Positions 23,831 to 37,140 of a stretch of DNA of 64,000 nucleotides are shown here, piece after piece. Each line of letters opens with the position of its first letter. The first letter of the stretch is position 1. The notes beneath the pieces were generated by a model. That model had not been told where the DNA came from. It made no database searches and saw only the letters and a list, made by a program, of their open reading frames with translations. The position numbers were made by a program, and so were the translations under genes. The stretch is taken from positions 16,892,397 to 16,956,396 of the forward strand of contig OU452219.1 of NCBI GenBank assembly GCA_911728455.2. Reading direction: 5' to 3'. The stretch comes from Marthasterias glacialis (lineage: Eukaryota; Echinodermata; Asteroidea; Forcipulatida; Asteriidae).

Positions 23831-24755
23831 AACTGAAGCAACAACTCAATACTTAAAAAATCTAGAACCTGTTCAAGATTTAGCATTTATGTATTTGGGG
23901 AATAACACGTTTTAAAAAAATCATCGAGATCTGTTAAATGTGTAATGAATTTAAACATCATTTATTTAATTCAAAACCTAATTTAATTATGGAGTGTTAG
24001 TAGGAGACACTACATTACTTTTATCACAATTTTGTTTTCTTTTTCAAATTCATGAATTACTATAAACAAACATTTACCAACATATTGACTATTGTTTTTT
24101 AGTTAAAATTGTGACACATTCGTATTTATAAGAGCATAATCTTGAACAGATGAATGTGAATGTGGTGTGAATGGAATCATTTTTATAGAAAGTAATTAGT
24201 GCACTGACAATATTTTATCAGGTTTTATAATTTATTTATAATTCGTAAATTGTACTGTTTTCTGCAACATGCTACTTGTAGTTTGGTCTTTTGTTTTTAA
24301 TCATTTTAATCAAATCTCAGAAGTTCATTCTTTTCAGATGTTTATGGTTAAATTGAATGGAATTTTAATAATTAGATCTAAATATGTTGTTATGTATTTA
24401 AAACATCTAGAAATCATTTTTTTTTTATATAACGTCAACGATTTATATATTTGATATTGGACGCAATATTTTCAACACGCGATGACTTTATTTCCGCCCG
24501 ACTTGCACTCCAACCCATTAGCAGCAGCCTAGTTTCTGTATGTTGCACAATCGCATTTATTACCAAAAATTAGAAACAATGTATACTTTTGGGGGGCAAA
24601 AACCACATCAAAGTAACTGTATGTACCACTAACAAAGTAATAAATCAATAGTCCCATAAACTTATAAATAAAAATAACAAATATGTCATAAGTACACCAT
24701 TGCAAGCATTTTAATTTAGTCAGTTCTAAATTTTGCAAATATCATCCTGGTCAGG
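23831..24755. other. AT-rich stretch, no gene seen
   Basis: Strongly AT-rich with scattered short open frames and no recognisable protein or RNA gene. Confidence 0.5.
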
Positions 24756-25090
24756 TTAGTCTAAAGCAGGGCCACCACGAGCAGGTCCCAGGATACCAGC
24801 CCCACACGCTTTCTAGCATCGTCAGAGCCATTACACCCACCTTTCGGCAGGGTCCGGTCCGCCACCCCAAGGCGAACCCCAAGGCAGTCCCCTAGCTGTA
24901 GTAACGCGGTCCCATAGCCACCACGGCCAAGACTAGGGACTACTGCCGTTTGCCAACCATTTGTGATCACACCAGAACCATGCTCCTTACGATGGTGCAG
25001 CCTGATGCACCTTTAAGATCAACAACCAGCTGTCACCCTGGCCGGCAGTAGGACCCCACATGCCACGTGCAAGTGTCCAGGTCCCTTTAA
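24756..25090. other. GC-rich tract of unknown nature
   Basis: An abrupt GC-rich island in AT-rich surroundings, adjoining the 20-bp minisatellite. The tract could be the untranslated end of a mobile element, but no family was recognised. Confidence 0.3.
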
Positions 25091-25130
25091 TTATTCGGAA
25101 TTTTCCGTGTTTACCACCATCGTTTCCGAA

Positions 25131-25350
25131 TCGAATCTCCGCACCACCAATCGAATCTCCGCACCACCAATCGAATCTCCGCACCACCTATCGAATCTCG
25201 GCACCACCAATCGAATCTCGGCACCACCAATCGAATCTCCGCACCACCAATCGAATCTCCGCACCACCAATCGAATCACCGCACCACCAATCGAATCTCC
25301 GCACCACTAATCGAATCTCCGCACCACCAATCGAATCTCCGCACTGCCAA
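25131..25350. repeat. 20-bp minisatellite, 11 units
   Basis: Unit TCGAATCTCCGCACCACCAA in exact 20-bp phase for 11 copies, with single-base variants. Because 20 is not a multiple of three, the array cycles through all frames, which explains the repetitive open frames on both strands. Confidence 0.95.
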
Positions 25351-26390
25351 GGCGCTAAGATCTCCAATTTCGTAGTTAAAAAAACGCGTATGTGCTTGCT
25401 TGCAATGGTGTACTTATTAACAAGATATAAACTGTACAGTGCTGCAAAAACAGCCCACTATACGACGATTACACAAAACATCAAAACATTAAACAAACAA
25501 ACAAACCTACAAACTCAAAGTGCTTGGTTGTTCATTCATGATGCTAGATGATCATACGCATTGCTCTCCTTCACACCTCGTAGCCTTCAAGATGTCAGTA
25601 GAGGTGACTCCCTTTGCACTCGACTTCAGGGAACTATTAGCTACATCTCTGGCTCTGAAAAGTCAAGTTTACTGATAAGAAATTGTATGCAAGCCAACAA
25701 TTGCAATGTGCAAAATCCCTTTCAGGGGTGATTAAAAACTGGTGAGGACCCTCACCCCTCGTGATGGATGGTATCAGGGTTTTCTTACAGTGTGATAATT
25801 CATCATTATGTATGTATTTTTTAAACCATTTCTTTTCTCATCCTTTGTTTTTGTTAAAAGTAGACCGTAGTACTCTGTGAGAAAGTTTAACAAGTAATTT
25901 GTTTTGGAAGCTACTAACATTTTTTTTTCTTTTTTATTACCTAATCAGGGAATATTTTGAGCTTAATGATCACTCCGTCTCCAGATCAGGAGATTGCACT
26001 AATTAGGGCAAGGTTAAACCATCGTCTATAAATTATTCCTATTTTTTAATCACTCATCACTCTCAAAGAGTATTACATTGATTGATGCACCTGATGCTGA
26101 GAAAGGGGAAAAACAAACATTTTGTTTAAAAAAGGGTGCTTTTATTGTTGCCTTTACATCTAAACATGCTCATCAAATGTTCAACTTTTAATTTTTTTGT
26201 TTTGTGTTTAATCTGCTTATCTCGCTTGTCATGCACCTGATTTTGTGAAGAGGACATTCTGCAGTTACAAAATGTATACAAGAAAATATAGAGTACGTGT
26301 ATTTGGTTTTAACTTTAAAAGGTCAAATGATTTCCCAATAATTAAGATTACGTAACTTGCATTATTTTTCAAACAAGATACATACAACAA
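25351..26390. other. No gene recognised
   Basis: AT-rich. Short open frames only. No splice-supported coding segment or RNA gene was identified. Confidence 0.4.
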
Positions 26391-28760
26391 AGGAGAGTGC
26401 AGCTCCTATATATCTTAAGCTGGTCTTGGACATCTGCTTGTTGACGGGTAGATATCTTTGGCGATGCTAAGCCTGACTGCAACACCAACAAAATGCACAA
26501 TTTGCAACAATAAATGTTTAAAAACATTGTCCATCAGTAAAACAGTTAGGTTCAGATTAAATGCTTTTACTTGATTTTTTCATTATTTTCAATCAAAAAG
26601 TGAAGAATATCAACATTAAAAGCAGAATCATATGTTCAGAGGGCCCCATGCATTTTAGGATTATTTTGATTGTTGCAATCAAAATAAGCAACAGTGATTT
26701 TGTCAACTCTGAAATGATTGCCAAACAACATAAAAATCTCTCAAAAAAAAACCCCAAAAGGATATTAACTTCTGTTTAAACAAGAGCAACAACAAGCATT
26801 CTGCACAATTATTACAGAGGTCCATTTGGGACCAGGGGTAAATATTAAAAGTATACTTTTTGGGAATTCACCTTTAAATCGTGAGAGCAGCTCCTTTATC
26901 ATAGGCTGGTCTTGGACATCTACTTCTTGATGGGTAGATGTCTTTGGAGATGCTACTCAGCCCGATTGCAACACAAACAGATTGTACAATTTTTGATTTA
27001 GTGTATATGAACATTACCTGTCATTAAAACAGGTCCAAATAACTTGCGTTTACCTTTGGATTTTTCTACTCTTTCAATCAAAAATAAGTGAAGAAAACTA
27101 ACAAATTGTAAACAGCAAACAACTGTTTGGAGGAAGTCATGCATATCAGGATTACTTTCATAGTTGCAATCAAAATTTGGTACATTTACATGTCGGTTTC
27201 AGAAATGCAACTGCCCATTGGAAAAAAAAATTGGAAATATCCAAAGCTAAAAATTGCATGTCCGGATTGGTGCTGGTATGAACTGTATCATCAGTGAGCT
27301 CTCTCAAAGTGAAATTTATCTAGCAAGTGGCATACCAAAATCTAAATTACCAAAAGCTAAGAATGTGTATTGATGTTGGTGTTAAACATGAAGCAACTTA
27401 AGTTATTGCCAAACAACATACAAATATCTTCAAAAGAATTGTGTAATGCCACAAGCAAATGACTGATATTAACTTCTGCTTTAACACTAGTAACAACATG
27501 CATTCTGCACAATTATTACAGAGCTCCATTTGGGACAGGGGGGCGTAAAATATTTGCAGTTTACTTTCAGGTAATTCACACCTTTTACTGCAAAGTGCAG
27601 CTCCGTCTTGGACATCTAGGCTGGTCTTGGACATCTACTTGTTGACGGGTGGATGTCTTTGGAGATGCTGAGCCTAGCTGCAACACAAACAAACTGCCCA
27701 ATTTACGACCTTTAGTGTTTATAAGAACATTACCCATATTTAAAACAGTTAGGTTGAGATTGGCATTACTTTCAGATTTTTTTATTTAAATCAAAAATAA
27801 GTGAAGAAAACCAACAATAAGAATACACTTTTAACTAGCAACTATTAACTAGCAAAAAAGACAACAATGTAAGCAGTAAAAAAAACTGTTTGGAGGAATT
27901 CATGCATTTCAGGATTATATTGATTGTTGCAGTAAAAATATGCCACAACTTTATTATCAGTGAGCTTTCTCTCAGCTCAGAATGACACTAAGCTAAGAAA
28001 TCGTATTGATATTTGTTAATTGTAATGCTGCAAGGAAATCATTGATGTTAACTTCTGCTAATTAAAACAAGCGCAACACCATGTATTCTTCACAATTAAT
28101 GCAGCAAATCTCAAACCATCGTGATAATGTCTTCGACTGCAACATCTATCAGGCTCCACATGGTTTCGAAGGCATCATGAAATTAGACGATGACACAACA
28201 GACTGGCTTTCTTCCAATCTGCCCGTTTAAAGCACAAATCCTGAATAAAGCTGGCTGAAACACACATGAACAAACAGAGCTCCATGTGGGACCAGGGATA
28301 AATACCAAAGGTATACTTTACTGGAGAGTGCAGCTCCTTTATCATAGGCTGGTCTTGGACATCTACTTGTTGACGGGTGGATGTCTTTGAAGATGCTAAG
28401 CCTGACACAAACAAAATGTACAATTTTCGACAGTTAGTGTTTAAGAACATTACCCATCATTAAAACAATTTACAGATAATTCGTGTTTTTTATATATTTT
28501 TTAAAAGTCTATTTCCATTGAAAAAAAGTGAAGAAAACCAACATTGTAAGCAGAAATTGATGCATTTCAGGATTTCTTTGATTGTTGCAATCAAAATAAG
28601 CAACAGTGATTTAGGGGGACGTCAAATGCCAAAACAGTTCTCCTGAGGATTGGTACTGGTATGAACTTTGCCATCAGTGAACAGTGAAGCAAAATGAACA
28701 ACAGTGATTTTGGAGGTCTTCAAATGCAATTTTCTCAACTTTGATAGCATGATGGACATA
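26390..28760 (-). repeat. Degenerate tandem array with exon-like core, minus strand
   Basis: Four units at roughly 26400-26470, 26885-26950, 27598-27665 and 28328-28405 (spacing about 490-730 bp) share, on the minus strand, ACATCTACCCGTCAACAAGT and GATGTCCAAGACCAGCCTA. In the 28.4 kb unit the core follows a TTTGTGTCAG acceptor and ends near CCA|GTAAAG, reading LASSKTSTRQQVDVQDQP. Flanking segments (CAATCAAAATAAGCAACAGT, GGTACTGGTATGAACTTTGC) recur across units and also in the TAF6L downstream flank of block B. Coding status is unknown. Confidence 0.6.
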
Positions 28761-29744
28761 TTTCTTTGGAGGATAACAAATTAGTGATTTTCTATAATGA
28801 AATTAATCAACTTTGATCCTTGATGATTAACAATCCTGTCATTGCCATTGTTCGTATGGACATTATCTATGGAACAGAGTAAGATTGGTACGTTGGTATT
28901 CTCCAGCTACACAATGATGTCATCATCAGGACCACAAGGCTCTGATGTTTAAGCGGAGTACTGAATAAAGGGTAGGAGTTGAAGAGGTGCTCAACTGTTT
29001 GTTGCTAGGTGCCACACTCACATCTGTCCAAGGGCTCCATGTCAATCTTCTGCACGAGGGAATGATATCTCCCCAGCATTTTTGGTTATTGAAAGAATGC
29101 ATTAATTCAAACCTTCCAAGTTTTCAGTTAAAGATGCATTGCCCGATTTCAGGCCGATTTGGGGTCAAAAATATATTTATCTTTCTAATTGCTTATATTA
29201 CGGGGTATAAAAAGTTATGAGCTTTCTTTTGATACTTTGAACGAAAAAATCCATCAAGGATTAGTGGCAGTTAATTAAAAACGTAAATGAATAGAAGGCT
29301 GGGCCACCCTTTAAATCCTCAGAGCTATGACGTACGTCATTTGCATATTGCAGAAGCACAGGATATGAATATTCATGCTTGTATTGGAGCAACGTAATTC
29401 GGAACGACGGTTGACCTGTTGTATGTGTGGTGCACATACGGTGTAATGAGAATTAAACCCCACACACTGTACACGTATGTACACTGTACATGTACAATAT
29501 TGGTCGTCCTCTGGTTCGTTTTCTGCTGCCGCGAGCCTCTATCTTGCAGGAAGTGGTCAAAACCGTCCGGACGTCTGGTCCGTGTGATCGTCGATTGACC
29601 AGCTGCGGCCTGCTCCCTATCCTACCAACCCGCAAGGTGTGTTTGCAGCAGAGAGCCGGTGGTAGTTTATCGCTCGAAGTTTGTCATGTATTTTGTCTTT
29701 TCCTATAGGCATCTTCGACCCAGTGTCTTTACTTTTGCTGTTTA
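28761..29744. other. No gene recognised
   Basis: Contains a GC-richer stretch at about 29300-29660 with a short splice-like CTATAGGC near 29705. No protein was recognised. Confidence 0.35.
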
Positions 29745-30725
29745 GTACATTACAACACATGTAGTTGTGCTTCCAAGTCCTTAACGTAAGAGGTGATTAG
29801 AGCAACATCTTCTGCAAAGCGCAGATTTGTCAGCATTTCGCCATCGAAGTTGCCCCTCTCCTCCAGGGGCATTTCTTGAAATTCTCCTCTATTGCTGCAG
29901 TGAATATTGTGGGTGATTAAGGATAGCCTTGCCATACTCCCCTTTTATTTTAATGTTTATTTCCTACAAGACATCATCGTCAATGTGTATTTTAGCTGTT
30001 GCATCAGCATATGTCTTCTGCTATCTTAAGATATCCTTCGCTGACTTTTATTTTTCTCAGAGCTTGAAATAGATGTTTGTGTTCCACTGAGTCGTGTGCC
30101 TTCTCATAGTCGATAAACTCTGCAATTTTACTGTGCCATTTGTGTCCAATAGCTGTTTTTCTTTTCCTGGAAACAGGTGTTTGTAATAACTAGCCCATGC
30201 TGAGCTGCAACTTAGTAAGTGTTTTTTCTCTTGTGTTTCTCTCACCAACTCCACATTTACCAATGATTGCTTCATCTCCCGTTTTCATTTCTTCTACTTC
30301 GACATTGGAATCTCCTACGACTATGGTATATTTAGATTTGTGCTCTTCAATTGCTTTTTTAATGTCTTCGTAACTCATGTTGACTTCTTCATCTGTGTGA
30401 TCACTCATTGGTGCATATACTTGAATTATGCACAAATCCTCTTTCCCTGACAACTGTACTTTAAATGAGAGCACTCTGTCTGAGTGGCTCTTTATCTTAT
30501 TAACATAATCTTTTATTGTGTTTGAGAAAGCCAATTCCTCTGGCCTTGCTACTTTTTTCTGTTTTTTGGGGGTTGCACAGCCATGCACCACCTGTTATTT
30601 CTTCCAGACCTTCCTCCTTCCTCCTTGTCTCTGCTAGACCTATGATGCTTCACTTCAAGTCTTGTAGGTCGTCCATGAGCTTTTCTAATGTTTCCTCAGT
30701 TCTTAGTGTGCATGTACTGTAGGTT
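29745..30725 (-). pseudogene. Broken LINE (endonuclease and reverse-transcriptase pieces)
   Basis: On the minus strand, an apurinic-endonuclease-type segment reads IIQVYAPMSDHTDEEV, then HKSKYTIVVGDSNVEVEEM and ends LTKLQLSMG. It resembles the endonuclease domain of LINE ORFs often misannotated as craniofacial development protein 2. Downstream come reverse-transcriptase pieces: IDYEKAHDSVEHKHLF and LRFAEDVALITSYVKDLEAQ, where the catalytic FADD box is FAED. The sequence between the two domains is deleted and several stops are present. Confidence 0.8.
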
Positions 30726-31625
30726 CACTGGGTTCAGCCTTTGTACTCCCTTCTGTTCTGAAGCTTCCTGACGGCTTTTACTTCAGAACTTCATCCTGGA
30801 GTTTTACCTTATAGAACAGGGCTGTTCACTTCACTATCTTCATGGTGCCCATTAATTTTGACATGGGCTTTACAGCCTTCAGTTTCTTTGTCATTCATTC
30901 ATATTTCATGAGGGGTTTTTGCCACATGCCGGTTGTGTTGTCAGTGTTGAAGCCATTAATTAAAATCCAATGGATTTAAATCAACACCTTTTGATGCATT
31001 TCCTCCATCAAGGGCCCCACTACCCTTCTCAGGCTTCCTGGGTTAGCCGGGATATCTTTCCACATGGGACTCGGTGTTTTCTTCTCATAACCCTGAGTTT
31101 GTGACCCTTACCAGGTACTAGCAACCGGGTCAGTTGAACCTGGGCTCGCATGGCAGGGGCAACCACTCCTTGAGATAGTTGAGGTCACAACTACCTGCTA
31201 CCATGACCCAATTGGAAATTTGAAATCAGAGTTTTCCTTCTCCTAAGTAGGCTGCCATCCAAGGCTACAAGCCCCAACAACCCAACATCTAGGTTGACTA
31301 CCTCTCATGGTTAACAAGCTCCTCCCGCCCGGAGAAACTGGTTTTAAGGTGCCAAATGTTAGTGTTTTTGGAAGTTCACCACAGAAATTGCTCAATGACT
31401 TATTTTTCAGGGTGAAGATGTAGGGCATAAACCTGTACTATGGTTAAGTTTACAGGTTTGACTTGTAGACGTATTGAGATGATTCTATCATTCACCGGGT
31501 TGTAACTAATGACATAGACTTCCATCTTTTAATCCAAGATGAAGGCCACACTGTTCCTGAGTTAACTTCTCCTGAGTAATATACTGTGTGATAACTATCT
31601 GTTGTGAAGTGGCCTTTTCCAGACA
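30726..31625. other. No intact gene; possible LINE 5' flank
   Basis: Lies upstream of the minus-strand LINE. GC-richer blocks such as TCCTCCCGCCCGGAGAAACT resemble untranslated element sequence, but no coding segment was confirmed. Confidence 0.3.
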
Positions 31626-31629
31626 AACT

Positions 31630-34440
31630 TGTTTCACCTATAGCCTGACAGGCTTAATCGTTGTCTTTCCATTTCATTTGTAACAATCTGAAGTTTACCA
31701 GTTTGTAATAAATTCTGTGTTTTCCAAGTCCCTGCTCTAATAGTTTTCCTTACATTAACATTAAGACACCTTTTTCGAAACGCCTCTTGTTGCCAGCGTT
31801 GTATCCCATCTTGCATTGGATGAAGTTGATCGCTTTGGCAAAGTTTGAGAAGATCTGAACGCTTTGGTAGCAGTAATGATGTTTGCATTAGTAGCGGTGG
31901 ATACAAGGTTGTGCCCCCCTTACTGGCTCTATAAGTAGCACTGTGGACTTCTCTACTTGAACTTTCTGAAGGCATCTTGACAGCTGGGGAAAACAGGGAA
32001 TATGTAGCCTGCCAGGTTGTTCCAACTGATGGAGAATGCATCTACCCGCCCTGCTTGTGGGTCTGGATGCCACGATACAAAGCCAGGGAGTTGTTTCTTC
32101 AGTTGTGATGCAAACACTAGGTTGACTGTTGGCTAAAATTCCAGAGCCTGTGCAATGTTTTTGAAAACCTCAGGGAGCAACTGCCATGATTCTGTGCCAT
32201 CATTAAATTTTTTTTGACATTTCGTCTGCCAAGTTGTTCTCCACTCCTGGAATACAGTCTACTCTCAGTTTTATCCCTCTGTGTAAACACCATGTCAAGA
32301 TCGTGACTGCTAGGTTGGCCAGTTCTTATGAATGTGTGTGTCCCCCCCCCCCCCCCCCCCGTGGCTTTATAAGTACGACTGACGTGGCTGTCAAGTCCAC
32401 TTGTAAATGGATGTGTAAGTTCTGTCAATGGATCAACAGCATGTCTGGATGACTGATGTGAAGATTTTGTTCTGCTGTGGACCATCTACCTCCCATCAAA
32501 ATGTCTGGCATCATGCAAGCACCCCACCCTTGGAGTGATACATCTGTTTGTAGTGTTATGTCTGGATACAGAATGAGAAGGGTCTGACCATTTCAATTCT
32601 TATGCAACTGATCCAGGTTCCAGTTCTTTTTTCGATGACTGAGACAGGAGTTCTTGAGACTGGTATGAGTTATTTTGTCCTAGTGCTGCAATCTTGCTCT
32701 GTTGCAAGTTTCAGTAATACAGAGAGGCGCTGGAAACACTGCTTGTATGATTGACAATAGTTGACTGATGAGCTGAGCCAACTCCCAGTCTCTTAAGGTC
32801 AGTGATAGTAAAATGTTCTGGCAGTGATTGAGTATGTGGTTGACTTTTTCTGCAGAAAGAGACAGGGTCATTGAATCAGAATCAATGCAAAACCCCAGGT
32901 TAGTTAACCATTGCAGTTGGTGCAGCTGTGATTTTGCCAAATTGATAAGGAAACCTAGTCGCTGTAGCAGACTGAACATGAGGTGGATGCTTTCTATACA
33001 CTCCCTTAAGGACCTGCACAGCATGAGGATGTCGTTCCGATAGAGCAAACACATCAAATTCCTTTTTCTCACAGTTGTTTGTAAATACGGGAGCACTCGA
33101 CAGCCTGAAGGGTAGGCAGGTAAATTGAAACAGACTGTTTTGCCGTATCAAACGAAGATATATCCAATGTTCCTAATGAATGGGAATCATAAAATGAGCG
33201 TCCTTGAGGTGGATGGAGTTCGTTGATCTTTTTCTATTTTGTGTCCAATCACCAATTGTCATGCATGAGGGATCTCTAAATGGGAACAAATTCTTAAAGA
33301 CGTCTTGTCTGCAACTTTGTGTCTGAAAAAAACCCCTACTTTTTTGCCTTGGAATTATCTGATCCCCAATCTCCTCGAAAAACTTCCTCGATTTCGTGCT
33401 GCAAAATTTAGCCCAATTCTTGGACTTGAAGGTTGAGTCTTGTCTCCCTTGGTACAGGAAGGAGGGGCTGCCACCAAACGGGTCGATGCCGAGTAGTAAG
33501 GGGAGAATGTCCTCCCTTTATAAGAAGTAGCAACGGATCCCCCGGTCTTAGTCACTTTTGCAGTCATCTTGCTTGCATTCTCTGCCTCCTCTATGTCTTT
33601 GGTCGAGTATACCTCTAAACAATGCTCCCATTGAATGGGGAATTTCGCTTGAGGATGTCAAATCGTCTGTTCAGAAGATCATCAAAAGCTTGTTTTTCGA
33701 CAGTGCCAGGCTTTGGCTAGCTGATCCCAGCAGGAAAAGCACTGATGTAACGTGCTGCAAAACTAAACTAGCATCGACTGAATCTGAGCTTGGCATATCC
33801 ATCAAAGCATCAAAAAGATGTATGAGAGGTAAGGCTACCTTTAGCCGATGATTGTGGGAGTGCTTTCAGCAAAGGACGAGCTTCTTTGAAGGAGGATTTT
33901 ACTTGGCTTGGCAGTTCCGGGGCCTTTTTAAAATACTTTTCCTGTGCTATTGGAACCTGGTTGACTTACAGTTCCTCTTTGAAATTTTCATGTGCTCCAT
34001 GGTCATAATGGGTTGATGTGGCCACTGGCTGCCAATAAGGATGATTATTCAATGGGTTACAAATTCACCTGGATTTAGCAGGTCGGACCAATCAAATTCA
34101 CAGCTTATTTTGATCCCTCCATCCGAGACCGTGTTGCTTGTGGACCCCCAAGCCATTTCTACTAACGGGAATAATTTCAATTCTAATTGGACTCACCGAT
34201 GCTGGTGGTTACTTTGGTGTTGCTGGGCAACACTAGTCAGCCACTGTTGAGGGGCGTTGTACCAGGAAAGTGGCCAGAGATGCGGCGGCATCATCCGCAT
34301 GGGCACCACCATGTTGTATGAATGCTGCCCGCTAGCATTTATGCCCGCATAAGAATGCCCGTGGAAGAGTCCATTGTTGTCTGGGGAAGGTATTTGACCC
34401 TGGCTTGTTCGGAGGCATGACCCAAGGCGAGGTTTGTCCA
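31630..34440 (-). pseudogene. DIRS-type retroelement, decayed
   Basis: Minus-strand pieces in the expected order. A gag-like stretch (VTSVLFLLGSASQSLALSKN, about 33760-33700) is followed by QFTCLPFRLSSAPVF and, just downstream, RNDILMLCRSLRECIESI and LGFLINLAKSQLHQLQWL with MTLSLSAEKV (reverse transcriptase, 33150-32680). After it come RNase H-like pieces (32485-32117) and RCLQKVQVEKSTVLLIEPV (about 31985-31920). The YxDD box reads YRND, and many frameshifts and stops are present. A 20-C run sits at 32341-32360. No tyrosine recombinase was confirmed. Confidence 0.75.
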
Positions 34441-36549
34441 CATCTGCCTTGCGCTAAATTAAAAGCATTCCCTTCTTGGGGTCAGTTAATTTAGGTCAAA
34501 TGTATTTCTTTGCTCCACACAAGAAGTGTCCATTGTTCATTAACCAGTTAAGGCCAGATAACATTCACACCAATGTTTTCCCTTCCAGAAATCGAGTGAC
34601 AAGAAACTTATCTTTGTGTGAAATCGGAATACCGGAACGAAGGTTGCCTGGACATTTTGGAAAATCTTCTGCAACATTGGCCATGGGAGCAATTATCAGC
34701 CATGGCTCACTGCCGAGTTTTTGCAATTCTTGGTGAATGAATCTGATATTTTCTTGAAAAAGAAACATTAAATCCTGGTGCTTCAAAGGCAACCTTTGCT
34801 TTGCTTCTCTTGGCTTTGTTTAATCAAGATTTCTTTGTGTTAATGATACTCTCAAAGAAAATTATTCTGGCCGCTCCAAGATATTAATACCAACAGGATG
34901 GCATATAAATTTTGAGATACCGGTGCTCTGTGGATTTAAGTGTTCATAATAATATGCAGCTCATACACACCCGAGGGTTCTAGACGTTTACTCACCTGAG
35001 CTACTTCAGGTTGTAGTTGTCCCTTGTATATGTGTTTGCATCATTCCCCTGCAGAGAGGGACGGCAAACAGATGTGTGGTAAAAAGCTGCATGAGAAATA
35101 AACAAAAAGTAAGTACTTGTAGGGCCAACATAATGTAAATAAAACTGTATTATGTAGACATAAGTGGTCTGTTGAAAGTTATTCAAATTTGTTTATTAAT
35201 TCAGGGGAAAAAAGACGAAAAAAAAACCCAAAAACAAAAAATAGATTTTTATTACTGGAATAATATAACATGCAAAAGTTTATGTTTTTCTACCACCAAA
35301 GTTTCTCTGTTAAAGCTTTTGGGGCAACGTTATTTAGACATCAAATCAAAAAACAAAAAGTAGTGGCACACCCAACAGGGGCACTTTATAGGCACAACCA
35401 AGAGTTGGTCTCTCAGGGGGCTTGTGTCCTTCACAAGGGGCCTGCCAATTTATTGTAGTTTTATTGACAGAGACAAATAAAACAAAAGGGAAATTTGTCT
35501 CCAGAGGCATGTATAAGACACGAGGGAGGGTGGAGCAATTGTCACACCATAAAAACTTGTTAATATTTTGTATTCATGTGTATCATCAAAAAGCATCTGA
35601 ATTTTCCCACAAAATTTGTGACTTTTTCATACAAATTCCAGAGGCAGGGTAATATGCAATTAGCAAGTTTTCTGATCGAGGAACCGAGCAGATGTAAAGC
35701 CACAGCTCACACAAAGTCTGGGTTGCATGTGCTGGGCCCTTCCTATGGCTACATGATTTCACTGACTTTTAAACAAACATCTGTGTATGGGTGAAGCACA
35801 TATTATTCTTTATCCCCAATGGAAATTTACATTAAAATTGATGTAGTACCAGCTGCTAACATAAAGGACTCAAAATGCCTAGTTGCTGGGCAAGCTCAGT
35901 AATCTAGGGGTAAGACACAAATAGTATTCTCACAGGAGATGTCGCTGGTTATTATGATGTGTACCATATTGTATCAGATACGTTTATGAAAAAAAAGGAA
36001 AATATTTTGGCTAAAATCTAAACTGATGTCCATAATGGGCATTGTGCAATCTTGTGCACTTTTGCCTAATTAAATCGTGCACATCCGCTAAATGCTCTCC
36101 TCCAGCACAGATGCAAAACGTGCAGTCCATTTTGGACATTATATTTTAGCCAAAAATTTCTCCTTTTTTCAGAAATCTTTCTGACACCATCCGCTGCGTA
36201 CTTCATGTGGGTTTAAAGTTTGTTGACTGACCGATCATTGAAAGAAAAAAAATGTAAGTCTTGATTCAAAAGTTGATGTCTGAAAGTGGGTCATAGGGCA
36301 CTGGTCATAGCGTTCGTATAGGGCCAAGAAGCGGAGGTAGTCCAGCGTATTGGCACTATTTATGGGGCTAGGGACCTTTATACACTGGACTCTGTTGTGT
36401 TGTATGCAACAGAGGAGTCCAACCTGGGTGGGCTAGTCCCTGGCCCTGCATCAGTGAAAAATTGACACCGTCACAGTCACAGACAGAATGAAAACGCCTA
36501 ATTTTGAGGGTTTAGGCTGAATGAACATAACTTCTCTGTACTTCCAGCT
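34441..36549. other. Repeat-derived flank, no gene seen
   Basis: The first part may be further 5' sequence of the DIRS-type element. A short inverted repeat (GGACTCTGTTG with CAACAGAGGAGTCC) lies near 36387-36420. No gene was recognised. Confidence 0.4.
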
Positions 36550-37140
36550 ATTGAACTGAATTTTGCGGAAAAGTTTCCATATCCGGCTGCCACTTTCTAA
36601 GGGATTTTTTAGACTTTTTAATGGATGTTGGGCTTTATTTCCCTTTTACAATATTCTTCTCGAGGAATTGGTAGCAGAAACGGTAATTATTGACCTTAAA
36701 AAAGCAAAATCAAGCGGACATTTTATCGCGCGGCTGGAACTTTCGGGCATTCATGCCCAAACAAATTAACATGGCGTTTAGCGAGAAGCAATGTCAAGCC
36801 CAATGTAGACGTGAAACTAGCTTATTTTTCATGAATTCGACACTTTGTAATTGTTCAAAGTGCCTGTACCTTAGACCCAGTAACTGGGGCATTAAGTACT
36901 CCCTCTCTCGTACACTAACGCCCGAGAGAGAGTAGTGCCAAAAATATGAAATTGAAACAAAAGTGGACCAAAATCATGCCAAACACTTTACAAAATATCT
37001 TGAACAGTGCCTACCTCCTTCTCCAAATGTCAAAGACGAACTTATGGGGCTTCACTAGTAGGCCTACTCACAATCAAAGTTTACTTAAATTCCATGGATA
37101 TAAAGTGACAGCCGGATACAGCATTTTAGCCAATTTTGCC
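36550..37140. repeat. Diverged copy of the block A/C 8.1-9.1 kb sequence
   Basis: Matches 8070-8275, 8940-8960 and 8998-9066 in order, with divergence and indels. A MITE-like insert beginning TAGACCCAGTAACTGGGGC and ending in an inverted CTCTCTCG/CGAGAGAG pair lies at about 36870-36940. No coding signal is shared. Confidence 0.7.

Noticed and set aside
25060-25551. 163-codon frame with NRISAPPIESPHHQS repeats
   Set aside because: Produced by the 20-bp minisatellite cycling through three frames; other frames and the minus strand give similar repeats.
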